DNA of 64,000 nt, taken from positions 1 through 64,000 of the forward strand of contig MWTC01000043.1 in NCBI GenBank assembly GCA_002066995.1, in the 5' to 3' direction. Shown here piece after piece: positions 43,009 through 52,022 of this stretch (position 1 is the stretch's first letter; the number at the start of each line of letters is the position of its first letter). The DNA is from Sphingobacteriales bacterium UTBCD1. Its GTDB lineage: Bacteria; Bacteroidota; Bacteroidia; Chitinophagales; Chitinophagaceae. Below the pieces are notes generated by a model. It did no database searches. It was not told the origin of the DNA and was given only the letters and a program-made list of their open reading frames with translations. The position numbers were made by a program, and so were the translations under genes.

Positions 43009-43776
43009 TCAGATTTTCAAATCAAGAAATACAGGGCAATGGTCGCTGTGTTTTATATCCGGAAAAATATCGGCATCTTTTAAATTCTTTTTCAAAGGCT
43101 CCGTCACGTTGATGTAATCTATTCTCCATCCTTTGTTTTGCAGGCGAACGCCGGGAAAACGCTGGCTCCACCAACTGTAGCGATGAGGTTCGGGGTGAAA
43201 CACCCGGAACGAATCTATCCAGCCGCTTTCAAAAAATTTTGTCATCCATGCTCTTTCTTCCGGCAGAAATCCTGAAGAATTTTTATTTCCCTTCGGATCG
43301 TGAATGTCGATCTCGTTATGAGCAATATTATAGTCCCCGCAGAGGATCATCCCGGGATGTTTCTTTTTAATTTTTTTCAGATATGCCAGGAACTCATCCA
43401 GCCATTTATATTTGAACTCCTGCCGCTCTCCTCCGCTGGTACCCGAAGGAAAATATGCGTTGATAAGCCGTACATTTCCGAAGTCCATTTGCAATACCCT
43501 TCCTTCGTCATCCACCGGGCCATGACCGTTTCCATATTCTACTTTGTCCGGTTTTATCCTGGTGAATATAGCGACACCGCTGTATCCTTTTTTTTGTGCA
43601 CTGAACCAATAATCATGATAACCCAGGTCGTTGAACAGTTTATGATCTACGTCATCTTTGGATGCTTTTGTTTCCTGTACACAGATCACCTCAGCAGGGT
43701 TGGTGCCCATCCAGTCTATCAACCCTTTTTTTATTGCGGCACGGATCCCGTTTACATTGTAACTTATGATGCGCAT
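43009..43776 (-). CDS. xth: Exodeoxyribonuclease III
   Basis: The 255-residue AP endonuclease/3'-5' exonuclease acts in base-excision repair. Motifs: ISYNVNGIRAA, CVQETKA with the metal-binding Glu, GYSGVAIFT, the CGDYNIAHNEIDIHDP block with Asp/Asn, WWSQRFPGVRLQNKGWRIDYI and the catalytic SDHCPVFLD. Length matches the family. First gene of a two-gene unit with the DUF4286 gene. Confidence 0.95.
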   Translation of the reverse strand: MRIISYNVNGIRAAIKKGLIDWMGTNPAEVICVQETKASKDDVDHKLFNDLGYHDYWFSAQKKGYSGVAIFTRIKPDKVEYGNGHGPVDDEGRVLQMDFGNVRLINAYFPSGTSGGERQEFKYKWLDEFLAYLKKIKKKHPGMILCGDYNIAHNEIDIHDPKGNKNSSGFLPEERAWMTKFFESGWIDSFRVFHPEPHRYSWWSQRFPGVRLQNKGWRIDYINVTEPLKKNLKDADIFPDIKHSDHCPVFLDLKI

Positions 43777-43894
43777 GAAAAATTATTTTAAAATCAAAGT
43801 TCCATATAATTTGGTTTGTACGAAAAGAATTGAACGATTTGCAGGGCTTTATATGAAGTGAAAAGCCTTATTTTTATATTTTTAATATTGGATT

Positions 43895-44626
43895 ATGGCT
43901 CTCTCAGAAAAGATCATCCCGTCAAAAGCACATATATATCTTGAAGGTCCCCGCAGCAGGAGTTCTGAATTAAGGTTTGCATGGCGTGTATTCAATCAGT
44001 TTATTAAAGGATTCAGGACCCTTCATTTCATCGGCCCCTGCATTACCGTATTCGGATCTGCCCGTTTTAATGAAGAACATCCTTATTATAAAGCAGCAAG
44101 AGAATTCGGCAAGCGAATTTCTGATCTTGGCCTGACGGTAATGACAGGCGGCGGCCCGGGTGTGATGGAGGCGGCCAACCGCGGCGCATTTGAGAACGGG
44201 GGCAGATCGGTAGGTTGCAATGTTCATTTGCCTTTTGAACAGAAGCCTAACAGGTATATGGATAAGTGGATCACTTTCGATCATTTTTTTGTTCGTAAAG
44301 TGATGCTGGTAAAATATTCTTATGCATTTATCATTATGCCCGGCGGTTTCGGAACTATGGATGAGTTTTTTGAAACGCTGACCCTGGTACAGACACATAC
44401 TATTACCCAGTTCCCCATTGTGATGTTTGGTAAAGAACATCATCAATATTTATGGGAATACATTGAGCACATGGCACAGGAAGGAACGATCAACCGGCAG
44501 GACCTCTCTTTGGTATTACTGACGGATGATATTGATGAGGCCATAAGCCATATCCGTACCTACATCAAAGACAATTATAAATTGAAACGGAAAAAACGAA
44601 GATGGTGGCTTTTCGAAAAGAGATAA
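43895..44626 (+). CDS. LOG-family protein (cytokinin-riboside monophosphate hydrolase-like)
   Basis: The 243-residue protein has the LOG/TIGR00730 motifs GGGPGVMEAANRGAFENGG and MPGGFGTMDEFFETL with the catalytic Arg/Glu surroundings. LOG enzymes split the N-glycosidic bond of nucleoside 5'-monophosphates; in bacteria the physiological role is mostly nucleotide turnover. An N-terminal 45-residue extension and a basic tail (LKRKKRRWWLFEKR) are present. The HAD gene follows 41 bases later on the same strand. Confidence 0.88.
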   Translation: MALSEKIIPSKAHIYLEGPRSRSSELRFAWRVFNQFIKGFRTLHFIGPCITVFGSARFNEEHPYYKAAREFGKRISDLGLTVMTGGGPGVMEAANRGAFENGGRSVGCNVHLPFEQKPNRYMDKWITFDHFFVRKVMLVKYSYAFIIMPGGFGTMDEFFETLTLVQTHTITQFPIVMFGKEHHQYLWEYIEHMAQEGTINRQDLSLVLLTDDIDEAISHIRTYIKDNYKLKRKKRRWWLFEKR

Positions 44627-44667
44627 AATATTTTTTAGCAATACAGTAAATACATTATTTATTTCCG

Positions 44668-45297
44668 ATGGCGACTATTGATTCGATCATTTTTGATCTT
44701 GGCGGCGTTCTTATAGACTGGAATCCCCGTTATGTGTATCGTGACATTTTCAGGACAGAAGAGGAAATGGAGTGGTTTCTTCAGCATGTCACTACCACTG
44801 AATGGAATGAAAACCAGGATGCAGGTTATCCTTTGCACAAAGCAACGGAAGAGCTGGCTGCCAGGCATCCTGAATGGGATAAAGAGATCAGGGCTTTTTA
44901 TGGAAGATGGCTGGAGATGCTGGGCGATGCCATTCAGGAAACTGTGGATCTGTTTCATGAACTGAAGCAAGCGGACCATTACAGGCTGTATGCACTGACC
45001 AACTGGAGTGCGGAATTATTTCCCCATGCTAGAGAACGGTTTGAATTTTTGAAATGGTTCAATGGCATTGTGGTGAGCGGCGAGGAAAAAACGAGAAAGC
45101 CTTTTCCTGAATTTTATAAGATTTTGCTGGACCGGTATCATCTTGATCCGGGCAAAACGATCTTTATTGATGACAACCTGAAAAATGTAAAAGGTGCGGA
45201 GGTATTAGGAATCACCGGCATTCATTTCCATAATGCACAACAGTTGAAAGAAGAATTGCAAAGATTGGGAGTCAGGTTAGGTCCGGCCTCTTCGTGA
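44668..45297 (+). CDS. HAD-family phosphatase, YihX-like
   Basis: The 209-residue protein has the HAD motifs FDLGGVLIDWNP (the second Asp is conserved as D in VLID; the nucleophile region reads FDLGG), LTNWS (motif II Thr/Asn), the Lys in KTRKPFPEFY (motif III) and FIDDNLKNVKGA (motif IV). An alpha-helical cap follows motif I. It resembles the glucose-1-phosphate phosphatase YihX and haloacid-dehalogenase-like enzymes. The substrate is not certain. Confidence 0.85.
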   Translation: MATIDSIIFDLGGVLIDWNPRYVYRDIFRTEEEMEWFLQHVTTTEWNENQDAGYPLHKATEELAARHPEWDKEIRAFYGRWLEMLGDAIQETVDLFHELKQADHYRLYALTNWSAELFPHARERFEFLKWFNGIVVSGEEKTRKPFPEFYKILLDRYHLDPGKTIFIDDNLKNVKGAEVLGITGIHFHNAQQLKEELQRLGVRLGPASS

Positions 45298-45431
45298 TGT
45301 TTGCTTTCATTTTTATTTTTCTGCTGAAAATTCAATTTGCCTCAGAAGACAAATCTTTAAAGAAAGTTCATCACTTTACTTAATAAAAAGATTAAAATAT
45401 TTCCGGATGATGTGAAGTAATAGCCGGATGA

Positions 45432-48400
45432 TCACTCCAGCGCAGGCCTCAGCCATCTTTCTGCTTCTTCAACGCTCATGCCTTTTCTTTTTGCATAATC
45501 TTCCAGCTGGTCTCTTCCAATTTTTCCCAAACCAAAATAATGGCTTTGCGGATGAGAAAAGTACCAGCCGCATACGGAAGCGGGAGGACTCATGGCCATA
45601 CTCTCCGTCAATTCAATACCTATATTTTCAGTAGCATTAAGCAGTTTGAATAATTTTGGTTTCTCCGTATGATCCGGGCAGGCAGGATAACCCGGTGCGG
45701 GACGTATGCCTTTGTATTCTTCTTTGATCAGTTGTTCGTTTGTCAGGTTTTCATCCTTGTCATAACCCCAATGTTCTTTTCTCACTCTTTCATGCAGGCA
45801 TTCAGCAAAAGCCTCCACCATACGGTCAGCCAGCACCTGCACCATGATCTTGTTGTATTCGTCATTTTCCTTTGCGAATTTGTCAATGTATTTTCTTGCT
45901 CCGAAAACACTGACGGCAAAGGCGCCGAGATAATCGGCCTCCTGTCCCCCGGCGGGGGAACTTAGGTTGGATTTTTCTTTTATACTTGGTTGAGCCTTTA
46001 AAGTTGAAAGTATCGTTCTCAAAACGCCTTCTGTTTTATTAACCACTTCCTCATTGATAAATCTTATTACTTTAAATCCCTTTTCAATTAACCATTTTGT
46101 TCTTATTTCATCTGCTTCTTTATTTTCCGGGAGTTGATGAATCAGCCCGTCAATCTCGATTACCAGACTTCTGTCAAGGCATACAAAATCGGCAATATAG
46201 TTTCCAATAATGTGCTGCCTTCTGAATTTGAAGCCTTCTAATTGTTTTGATTTTAAAATATCCCAAAGAATTTCTTCAGCTTTAGTCGGATTAAAGCGAT
46301 GTTTCTTTGCAAAATCTTTTAACAATTTATAATTCATTGGGTCTGCCATCATATAACCGGGGCGTTTCTCCCCTTCCCACTGGGAAGGGGCTTTAGCGGT
46401 GTCTCCATTAGTTCCATCTGCTTGAGGGGTTGGGCCCGGCTTAACAAAATCTGCCAATGAAAAACTCGGTTGCCCTGCTGCTTTTTTCAACTGTTGTCTC
46501 AAAAATTCTAATTTCACTTCTCCATCCTTGGTTTGTAAAGTGACAGTGCCAACCCCATCGCTGACGGCAGGCCAGAAGCCGATCACTCCGTTTGCAGTGA
46601 ACCATTTTTCTTTGATGATCTGTTGCAAAAGTTTTTGTGCGTCATTATAAAGCTTGTTGGCTTCCGTTCCGAAAACTTTATCGGATAATACGGCAGGAAA
46701 ATGCCCCGGCATTTCCCAGGCAATGAAAAACGGGCTCCAGTCCAGGCATTTTGCAATGGTGGCAAGATCAAAGTCTTTAAAAACTTTGACACCATCCACG
46801 GCTGGCTTTACCGGTTTATAATTTTCCCAGTCAAATATTTCTTTTGTGGCAATGGCTTCGGAGTAAGGGATCAGCTTCTTTCCTTTTTTATTCAGGAACT
46901 GTTCACGCAGATGATCGTAATCCTTTTTTATGTTTTCAAGGAAAGGAGCTTTCTGTTCTTTGTTCAGCAAGGCGCTGACCGTAGATACACTTTTTGATGC
47001 ATCCAAAACATGGACCACACCATTATCATACTGTGGTGCAATTTTCACGGCGGTATGTACACGGGAAGTAGTTGCCCCGCCGATCAGCAAAGGGAGTTTC
47101 ATATTCTTCCTCTTCATCTCCTGCGCCACATGCACCATCTCATCCAGTGAAGGAGTGATCAGCCCGCTGACACCGATCATATCCGCTCCGAACTTTTCAG
47201 CTTCAGACAGTATCTTTTCAACCGGGACCATCACACCGAGGTCTTTTATTTCATAGCCATTGCATCCCAATACTACGCCGACAATGTTTTTCCCGATATC
47301 GTGCACATCGCCTTTCACTGTGGCCAATAAAATCTTTCCGTTAGAGGTTTGTAACAATTGCGGGTTTTTTACTTTTTCTTCCTCAATGAAAGGAGTGAGA
47401 TAAGCAACACTCTTTTTCATTACCCGGGCACTTTTCACAACCTGGGGTAAAAACATTTTCCCCGAACCGAACAGGTCGCCTACTACATTCATTCCATCCA
47501 TCAGCGGACCTTCAATAACATCCAATGGCTTGGGATATTTTTGTCTTGCCTCTTCGGTGTCGCCATCAATATAATCGGTAATGCCATTTACAAGTGCATG
47601 TTTCAAACGTTCTTCCACAGTTCCTTTTCTCCACAGGTCATCCTTTACTTCTGCTTTGCCTTTTGCTTTTACATTTTCTGCAAACACAATCAGCTTTTCC
47701 GTTGCTTCATTATTATCGTTGTTCCTGTTGAGAATGACGTCTTCGCACAGTTGCCTTAATTCAGGTTCTATTTCATCATACACTACCAATTGGCCTGCAT
47801 TCACAATTCCCATATCCATGCCTGCTTTGATAGCGTAATAAAGAAAAACGGAATGCATCGCTTCACGGACATGATCGTTTCCGCGGAATGAAAAAGAAAG
47901 ATTACTGACCCCTCCGCTGATCTTTACCAGTGGCATCTTTTGTTTGATGATCCTGGTAGCTTCAATGAAATCTACCGCATAATTATTGTGTTCCTCAAGG
48001 CCTGTTGCGATCGCAAATATGTTGGGATCAAAAATAATGTCCTGTGGATCAAAGCCGACTTTTTCCGTAAGAATCTTGTATGCTTTTTCACAAACGCTGA
48101 CTCTTTTTTCAAGAGTATCTGCCTGACCGTTTTCGTCAAAAGCCATTACAACCACGGAAGCGCCATACATCCTGCACAGTTCTGCTTCACGGATGAATTT
48201 CTCTTCCCCTTCTTTCATGGAGATGGAGTTGACGATGCATTTTCCCTGCACACATTTCAATCCCGCTTCGATGATCTCGAACTTGGAACTGTCTATCATG
48301 ATCGGGATCTTGGCAATATCCGGCTCGGTTTGCAAGAGGTTCAGGAAAGTGGTCATGGCTTTCACACCATCCAGTAAGGCATCATCCATGTTTACGTCAA

Positions 48401-48605
48401 GCACCTGGGCTCCGTTTTCCACCTGCTGGCGTGCTACACTCAATGCCTCTTCGTATTTGTTTTCTCTGACGAGGCGGGCAAATTTTTTGGACCCGGTTAC
48501 ATTGGTCCGCTCACCGATATTTACAAAATTGGAATCGGGACGAACCGTAAGAGGCTCGAGCCCTGATAAGCGTAAATAGGGTTTAATATGTGTTGCTTCA
48601 CTCAT
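45432..48605 (-). CDS. metH: Methionine synthase, folate/B12/activation part, with inserted nuclease domain
   Basis: The 1057-residue protein holds the C-terminal modules of cobalamin-dependent methionine synthase. These are the pterin-binding domain ([20 protein letters not shown], residues 25-300), the B12 cap, the B12 domain with the cobalt-ligand His435 in GDVHDIGKN, and the SAM-binding activation domain (about 600-1057; [15 protein letters not shown]). Residues about 724-889 are foreign: a complete DUF559 endonuclease-like domain between FVKPG and [11 protein letters not shown], where other MetH have a short loop. The frame stays open and flanking motifs are intact, so the synthase may still work. 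The homocysteine domain is a separate gene, 42 bases upstream. Confidence 0.92.
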   Translation of the reverse strand: MSEATHIKPYLRLSGLEPLTVRPDSNFVNIGERTNVTGSKKFARLVRENKYEEALSVARQQVENGAQVLDVNMDDALLDGVKAMTTFLNLLQTEPDIAKIPIMIDSSKFEIIEAGLKCVQGKCIVNSISMKEGEEKFIREAELCRMYGASVVVMAFDENGQADTLEKRVSVCEKAYKILTEKVGFDPQDIIFDPNIFAIATGLEEHNNYAVDFIEATRIIKQKMPLVKISGGVSNLSFSFRGNDHVREAMHSVFLYYAIKAGMDMGIVNAGQLVVYDEIEPELRQLCEDVILNRNNDNNEATEKLIVFAENVKAKGKAEVKDDLWRKGTVEERLKHALVNGITDYIDGDTEEARQKYPKPLDVIEGPLMDGMNVVGDLFGSGKMFLPQVVKSARVMKKSVAYLTPFIEEEKVKNPQLLQTSNGKILLATVKGDVHDIGKNIVGVVLGCNGYEIKDLGVMVPVEKILSEAEKFGADMIGVSGLITPSLDEMVHVAQEMKRKNMKLPLLIGGATTSRVHTAVKIAPQYDNGVVHVLDASKSVSTVSALLNKEQKAPFLENIKKDYDHLREQFLNKKGKKLIPYSEAIATKEIFDWENYKPVKPAVDGVKVFKDFDLATIAKCLDWSPFFIAWEMPGHFPAVLSDKVFGTEANKLYNDAQKLLQQIIKEKWFTANGVIGFWPAVSDGVGTVTLQTKDGEVKLEFLRQQLKKAAGQPSFSLADFVKPGPTPQADGTNGDTAKAPSQWEGEKRPGYMMADPMNYKLLKDFAKKHRFNPTKAEEILWDILKSKQLEGFKFRRQHIIGNYIADFVCLDRSLVIEIDGLIHQLPENKEADEIRTKWLIEKGFKVIRFINEEVVNKTEGVLRTILSTLKAQPSIKEKSNLSSPAGGQEADYLGAFAVSVFGARKYIDKFAKENDEYNKIMVQVLADRMVEAFAECLHERVRKEHWGYDKDENLTNEQLIKEEYKGIRPAPGYPACPDHTEKPKLFKLLNATENIGIELTESMAMSPPASVCGWYFSHPQSHYFGLGKIGRDQLEDYAKRKGMSVEEAERWLRPALE
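45939..46436 (-). mobile_element. In-frame DUF559 nuclease element inside metH
   Basis: The segment encodes residues about 724-889 of the MetH product. The DUF559/Vsr-like PD-(D/E)XK core is [68 protein letters not shown]; the acidic residues and the ADFV/EID pair look intact. GC-rich palindromes lie at both ends: arms CCCCTTCCCA/TGGGAAGGGG at 46370-46390 (encoding PSQWEGE) and TCCCCCG/CGGGGGA at 45945-45959 (encoding SPAGG). Exact boundaries are not known. I infer a mobile domain insertion. Confidence 0.75.
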
Positions 48606-48647
48606 TTATAGTTAAAGTGTTTCTTTTTAAAGTAGTGATACAAAATT

Positions 48648-49646
48648 TTAAACTGTTTTTTCTGCAACAGGCACCGGCCGCGGACTCAGGTCTTTCACAT
48701 GTTCTGCAATGTGCCTGATATGTTCCGGCGTGGTGCCGCAGCATCCGCCCACAATATTGACGAATCCTTCTTTTGCCCAATCTTCAATAAAGTGTGCTGT
48801 ATCTTCCGGCTGTTCGTCATACTCACCCATGGCGTTTGGCAAGCCCGCATTAGGATAAGCTGAAACAAAACAGGAAGCGATCTGTGCCAGTTCCTGGATA
48901 TGAGGGCGCATTTCCTTTGCCCCCAATGCACAGTTCAATCCTATGCTCAAAGGCCTTGCATGCATCACTGATGTATAAAATGCCTCCAGTGTTTGTCCGC
49001 TCAATGTTCTGCCGCTGGCATCAGTGATGGTGCCGGAGATCATGATGGGAATCCCGGGATGATCATTATCCCTGAAATATTTCTTTATTGCAAAAATGGC
49101 TGCCTTTGCATTCAGCGTATCAAAAATCGTTTCGATCAGCAGCAGGTCCACAGCACCTTCCACCAATCCTTTCACCTGTTCATAGTATGCATTCACCACT
49201 TCATCGAACGTGACTGAGCGGTAGCCGGGGTTATTTACATCCGGGGAAAGTGATAGGGTTTTATTCATCGGGCCGATGGCGCCTGCCACCCAGGCCTGCT
49301 TCCCTGATTCTTTCACTGCTTCCTTTGCAATCTTTGCTGCTGCAAGATTGATTTCATAGGCCAGGTCTTCCATGTGATAATCGGCCAGTGAAACACGCTG
49401 TGCATTAAATGTATTTGTTTCAATGATGTCAGCGCCTGCATCAAGATATTGTTTGTGAATTTCTTTGATGATCTGCGGCTGCGTGAGGCAGAGCAGGTCA
49501 TTGTTTCCTTTCACATCATATTTCCAGTCTTTGAATCTCTCTCCGCGATAATCTTCTTCCGTTAATTTGTAACGCTGTATCATGGTGCCCATGGCGCCGT
49601 CAATGATAACGATGCGCTCATTTAAACAATCTTCAATTGTCTTCAT
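48648..49646 (-). CDS. metH: Methionine synthase, homocysteine-binding part
   Basis: The 332-residue protein is the N-terminal homocysteine S-methyltransferase barrel of MetH as a separate chain: [31 protein letters not shown], and the zinc ligands Cys in [12 protein letters not shown] and the CC pair in [13 protein letters not shown]. It ends soon after the barrel ([12 protein letters not shown]). The rest of the enzyme is encoded by the next gene. Split MetH occurs naturally in parts of the Bacteroidota. It has a strong promoter at 49784-49814 and a leader of about 130 bases with an eight-base inverted repeat (49699-49706 with 49730-49737). Confidence 0.93.
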   Translation of the reverse strand: MKTIEDCLNERIVIIDGAMGTMIQRYKLTEEDYRGERFKDWKYDVKGNNDLLCLTQPQIIKEIHKQYLDAGADIIETNTFNAQRVSLADYHMEDLAYEINLAAAKIAKEAVKESGKQAWVAGAIGPMNKTLSLSPDVNNPGYRSVTFDEVVNAYYEQVKGLVEGAVDLLLIETIFDTLNAKAAIFAIKKYFRDNDHPGIPIMISGTITDASGRTLSGQTLEAFYTSVMHARPLSIGLNCALGAKEMRPHIQELAQIASCFVSAYPNAGLPNAMGEYDEQPEDTAHFIEDWAKEGFVNIVGGCCGTTPEHIRHIAEHVKDLSPRPVPVAEKTV

Positions 49647-49783
49647 AATTTTTTTTTACGAACCGTAAACGCCGGAAACTTAGCTGGAGTTTTTTGACGT
49701 TTATTAGTTCTGTTTTCCCTTAGTTTCTTTAATAAACCCGGGCGAGCAGGCCGAACAATAAACAAATCCGCCTGTCAGAGACA

Positions 49784-49814
49784 CAAAGTTAATAGTTAAC
49801 CGGTAAAAGGTCAA
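49784..49814 (-). promoter_or_regulatory. Promoter of the split metH operon
   Basis: On the minus strand TTG (49814-49812), exactly 20 bases, then TAACTTTG (49791-49784). It lies just past the recR stop codon, so metH is separately transcribed. Confidence 0.65.
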
Positions 49815-49815
49815 A

Positions 49816-50436
49816 TCAGCGGTTCGATACGTAACTCTCAACCGGAAGCCGGTTTTGCAGGCTGCGGCCTAATGTCATTTCATCCGCATATTCCAGTTCA
49901 CCGCCAAAAGCGATACCCCTTGCGATGGTTGTCACCCGGACGTTGAAGGGTTGCAGTTTCTTCTGGATATAATAAATAGTGGTATCGCCCTGTATGTTTG
50001 GGTTCAAGGCAAAAATGATCTCCTGTGTTTTTTCTTTTTGCACTCTTGCAACGAGAGATTCGATATTTAACTGATCAGGACCAACGCCATCCAGGGGAGA
50101 AATGATCCCGTTCAAGACATGATACGTGCCACTGTATTGCTGGGTGCTCTCAATGGCGATCACATCACGGATGTTTTCCACCACGCAGATCATGTCTTGT
50201 TTCCTCAATGAGTTGGAGCAGATGGAACAGATATCGCCATCCGAAACATTGAAGCAGCGCTGGCAAAATTTTATTTCTGTTCTCATTTTAGAGATCACTT
50301 CACTGAAATGAGAAACTTCGCTGGTATCCTGTTTCAAAAGATGAAGCACCAGGCGCAATGCCGTCTTTTTTCCGATGCCCGGAAGTTTGGCAAATTCATT
50401 TACGGCGTTTTCCAGGAGCTGGGAAGAGAATTGCAT
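49816..50436 (-). CDS. recR: Recombination mediator RecR
   Basis: The 206-residue protein works with RecO/RecF to load RecA at gaps. It has the helix-hairpin-helix (ELAKLPGIGKKTALRL-like, here FAKLPGIGKKTALRLV), a four-Cys zinc finger (FCQRCFNVSDGDICSIC) and a Toprim domain (ICVVENIRDVIAIE, FALNPNIQGDTT). Complete and of normal length. The start codon lies four bases after a full promoter, so its mRNA may be leaderless. Confidence 0.96.
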   Translation of the reverse strand: MQFSSQLLENAVNEFAKLPGIGKKTALRLVLHLLKQDTSEVSHFSEVISKMRTEIKFCQRCFNVSDGDICSICSNSLRKQDMICVVENIRDVIAIESTQQYSGTYHVLNGIISPLDGVGPDQLNIESLVARVQKEKTQEIIFALNPNIQGDTTIYYIQKKLQPFNVRVTTIARGIAFGGELEYADEMTLGRSLQNRLPVESYVSNR

Positions 50437-50440
50437 GGAG

Positions 50441-50471
50441 CAAAGATAAAGCTGCCCTCAATGATGCCCAA
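50441..50471 (-). promoter_or_regulatory. Promoter of recR, directly before the start codon
   Basis: On the minus strand TTG (50471-50469), 20 bases, TATCTTTG (50448-50441), then CTCC and the ATG at 50436. With the box centred at -7, the first transcribed base would be at or next to the A of ATG. Confidence 0.6.
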
Positions 50472-50490
50472 TTGAAAATTGAACTGCCGG

Positions 50491-51924
50491 TCATTGAGTG
50501 GAAGAAGCATCTATGTCAAATTCATTTTCAAAATCCCGTTTTACGGTGATCTTGCGGCTGAGCGGCCTTACGATTTCCGGCTGCAGGTGTTTTCCGAAAA
50601 ATTCTCCCGGATCCCATTTGCCGTTCTTATTAGTATCATCTAATATGCGTAGTTCGTACTCGCCTGGTATAAAAAGATTTTTTGAAAATTCAGGAGAACT
50701 GAGAGGATAGGATCCCTTTATTGCATCACTCTGAACAAAGAGCAGCACAGGATTTTTTGAAAGGTCCAGGTTTTTGAATCGTATGGATAGTTTTCCATAA
50801 TCTTCAAGCCTCTTTGTGGTGAAGGAAAGGGTGTCTGTCTTTAGCAGTTTTTTTCCTGTGGTGTCCTCTGCAAAATCTTTATCCAGTATCAGATGATAAA
50901 GAGTGTTCTGTTTCCAGCTATAGTCCAGCTCCAGTTTTTTATCCGTACTGTCTTTGATCAGTGTATAATCGTTTACGGTGATGAAAGCGGAATCCGTGCT
51001 GAAGCTGATCTTTGAAGAATCATAAGACCTGAGCGGCACATCAAAAGTGAGCGTAAGCGGCTGAAGCAGGTCCATCTTGTTATTTTCAAGATTCGACTGG
51101 AAACGTAATCTCTGGTCAGCTTTGCCGCCCGCATTTTTTTTCATGGTCAGCCCGCCTGCTCCGGCAACCGTTGATGTTGCCGCCGCTTTCTTTGAGGCAA
51201 AAGCATAAAGAGTGAATGGTTCATTTTCCTTGCCGGTGACGACAGGCTCCCCCAAAAATGCAAATAGTTGCGTGGTGTCTGTAAAGCGAAGAGAACCACC
51301 CGCATCTTTGAATGCATATAAATAAAAGTTTCCCGCAGGGAGATTTTTGAAAATAAAATTTCCTTTTCCGTCAAGGCGTGCTATGTACCTGGGGCGTTCT
51401 TTCATCACAGCAGTATCCGCACCGTTACGATACAGCGCCACGGTAAGAGTGGAGTCAATTTTACCATCTTCTGCAAGAATTACTTTTCCTTTTAATTCCA
51501 GGGAGTCAAAACTATTACCGGTGGAAAAAATATAAGTAAAATCTTTTAAAATATTTCCTTCGTTGATATCCCGGACAGCTTTGCCAAAATTGAGCGTGTA
51601 GGTAGTATTGGGTTCCAGCGAATCTCTCAGCTTGACAGAGAGTGTATTCAGTTTATAAGTGACATCCGGAAAATTTTTATAGACGGGAGATACGATCAGG
51701 TTTTCTCTCGGGCTTTGCACATCAATAAACTCATCAAAAACCATAGTGATATGGTTGCCATGAAAATTCTTTGATGAATCAGGAGGAGTGGATTTGATCA
51801 ATACAGGCGGAATGGTATCTTTTGGCCCTCCGGCAGGCGGAATGATATTGGCACAGCCCGTGACCATCGTGAATTGCTGACCGATCAGGATCGCCAGTAA
51901 GAGAAAAAGAAAGACTTTCTTCAT
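50491..51924 (-). CDS. Lipoprotein with Ig-like (Big_5) domain
   Basis: I chose ATG 51924 (MKKVFLFLLLAILIGQQFTM), 477 residues, because it opens a lipoprotein signal ending VTGC; the frame continues upstream to 52014. After the Cys comes NIIPPAGGPKDTIPPVL, the lead-in common to Bacteroidota proteins with a Big_5 Ig-like domain (ITMVFDEFIDVQSP, TYTLNFGKAVRDINEGN). A SpaA/CnaB-like fold (GNFIFKNLPAGNFYLYAFKD) and another Ig-like stretch follow. It is anchored to a membrane facing the periplasm or surface. Function unknown. Confidence 0.75.
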   Translation of the reverse strand: MKKVFLFLLLAILIGQQFTMVTGCANIIPPAGGPKDTIPPVLIKSTPPDSSKNFHGNHITMVFDEFIDVQSPRENLIVSPVYKNFPDVTYKLNTLSVKLRDSLEPNTTYTLNFGKAVRDINEGNILKDFTYIFSTGNSFDSLELKGKVILAEDGKIDSTLTVALYRNGADTAVMKERPRYIARLDGKGNFIFKNLPAGNFYLYAFKDAGGSLRFTDTTQLFAFLGEPVVTGKENEPFTLYAFASKKAAATSTVAGAGGLTMKKNAGGKADQRLRFQSNLENNKMDLLQPLTLTFDVPLRSYDSSKISFSTDSAFITVNDYTLIKDSTDKKLELDYSWKQNTLYHLILDKDFAEDTTGKKLLKTDTLSFTTKRLEDYGKLSIRFKNLDLSKNPVLLFVQSDAIKGSYPLSSPEFSKNLFIPGEYELRILDDTNKNGKWDPGEFFGKHLQPEIVRPLSRKITVKRDFENEFDIDASSTQ

Positions 51925-51950
51925 CAATGTTTTTGATAGTGAACGAGGGG

Positions 51951-51958
51951 CAAACTTA
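51951..51958 (-). promoter_or_regulatory. -7 box of the lipoprotein gene
   Basis: TAAGTTTG on the minus strand matches TAnnTTTG, 26 bases before the ATG at 51924, supporting that start over the longer frame. Confidence 0.4.
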
Positions 51959-52022
51959 GCAAGTTTGAACCGATTTACAGATGGAGTATTCCTAATAATC
52001 CGCCAAATCTTCAAATAGTTAC

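Noticed and set aside
48606-48647. Frameshift splitting metH
   Set aside because: Both parts have clean domain borders, a proper start and a stop with a 42-base gap; a natural two-gene MetH is more likely than a sequencing error.
49647-49783. SAM-II riboswitch before metH
   Set aside because: A stem with an AU-rich loop and an ACUAAGGG tail recalls it loosely, but the loop lacks the complement needed for the pseudoknot and the spacing to the start codon is wrong.
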